Below the pieces are notes generated by a model. It was given only the letters and a program-made list of their open reading frames with translations. It searched no databases and was not told the DNA's origin. The translations under genes and the position numbers were made by a program. A DNA stretch of 6,362 nt, taken from JAGXLC01 sp041686375 (GTDB lineage: Bacteria; Bacteroidota; Bacteroidia; Bacteroidales; UBA12077). Within the stretch, counting starts at the first letter, position 1, and the number at the start of each line of letters is the position of its first letter. The stretch is taken from positions 1 to 6,362 of the forward strand of contig JAWLEB010000079.1 of the NCBI GenBank assembly GCA_041686375.1. Reading direction: 5' to 3'. Below are positions 6,159-6,362 of the stretch, piece after piece.

Positions 6159-6190
6159 TTTGGACAATAACAAAACAATGCTTTTATTTG
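6159..6190 (+). promoter_or_regulatory. candidate Bacteroidota-type promoter for the second tRNA-Pro
   Basis: TTTG at 6159-6162 is followed after 20 bases by TTTATTTG at 6183-6190. This matches seven of the eight positions of TAnnTTTG, counting the free n positions. A start near 6197 would leave a 22-base leader before the mature tRNA at 6219. Spacing and position both fit a tRNA promoter, but the site is predicted from consensus only. Confidence 0.4.
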
Positions 6191-6218
6191 CAGAGCCATT
6201 TGAGGTAATAGGATTTAT

Positions 6219-6293
6219 CGGGGTGTAGCGCAGTCCGGTTAGCGCATCTGCTTTGGGAGCAGAGGGTCGCAAGTTCGAATCTTGCCACCCCGA
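6219..6293 (+). tRNA. tRNA-Pro(TGG), second copy
   Basis: This copy has the same cloverleaf as the first: acceptor CGGGGTG/CACCCCG, D stem GCGC/GCGC, anticodon TGG at 6254-6256, T stem GCAAG/CTTGC, discriminator A6293 and no encoded CCA. The anticodon stem is TCTGC/GCAGA where the first copy has CCTGC/GCAGG. These two differences pair with each other, so folding is preserved. All other bases of the mature tRNA are identical. The flanking sequences of the two copies are unrelated. Confidence 0.97.
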
Positions 6294-6305
6294 CAATTTA
6301 CAGCC

Positions 6306-6337
6306 AAAACCCCTGTTAACGCAGGGGTTTTATTTTT
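6306..6337 (+). terminator. strong intrinsic terminator after the second tRNA-Pro
   Basis: AAAACCCCTG (6306-6315) pairs perfectly with CAGGGGTTTT (6322-6331) around the loop TTAACG, and the stem is followed by ATTTTT. It lies 12 bases after the tRNA and is symmetric enough to work from both sides. Confidence 0.9.
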
Positions 6338-6362
6338 GCTTATCATCTTACTTATCACCAGA

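Noticed and set aside
1..6362. CRISPR array, toxin-antitoxin pair, integrase or phage genes
   Set aside because: I looked for regularly spaced repeats, paired small ORFs and recombinase motifs and saw none.

Overview
The window looks like chromosomal DNA from a member of the Bacteroidota. Three things point that way: a surface or secreted enzyme with a C-terminal type IX secretion (Por) sorting domain, AT-rich intergenic DNA without convincing Shine-Dalgarno sites, and promoter candidates of the Bacteroidota type (TTTG or TTG about 20 bp before a TAnnTTTG-like box).

Layout. A tRNA-Pro(TGG) gene with its terminator lies at the left edge, and a second, nearly identical tRNA-Pro(TGG) with its own terminator lies at the right edge. 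Both are on the + strand and enclose about 6.1 kb. Reading inward from the left, 178-577 holds a minus-strand gene for a stand-alone response-regulator receiver domain. It has Glu at the phosphorylation position, and its start appears broken by a one-base shift. Two perfect inverted repeats flank the ATG of the inferred ancestral start. A doubtful 52-codon ORF sits just upstream of it. Positions 834-2569 are a complete IS1380-family insertion sequence with 16-bp perfect terminal inverted repeats and an intact DDE transposase on the minus strand. Only 2 bp beyond the IS is the stop codon of a 375-aa minus-strand protein: an N-terminal helix-turn-helix-like segment, a charged coiled coil, and a C-terminal W-L-x-W-A...DPL block. 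It belongs to a widespread family with no function known to me. After a roughly 200-bp divergent intergenic region come two + strand genes: a membrane-anchored TPR protein (162 aa) and an exported Ntn-hydrolase of the C45 acyltransferase/hydrolase type (509 aa) with a type IX sorting tail.

The genes do not form an obvious single pathway. The window reads as an accessory interval between duplicated tRNA genes that has collected an IS, a decaying regulator and individually transcribed genes. No integrase, CRISPR array or recognised defence operon is visible. The observations most worth following are the compensatory base-pair swap between the two tRNAs, the receiver gene whose inferred start codon lies between two hairpins, and the uncharacterised coiled-coil family next to the IS.
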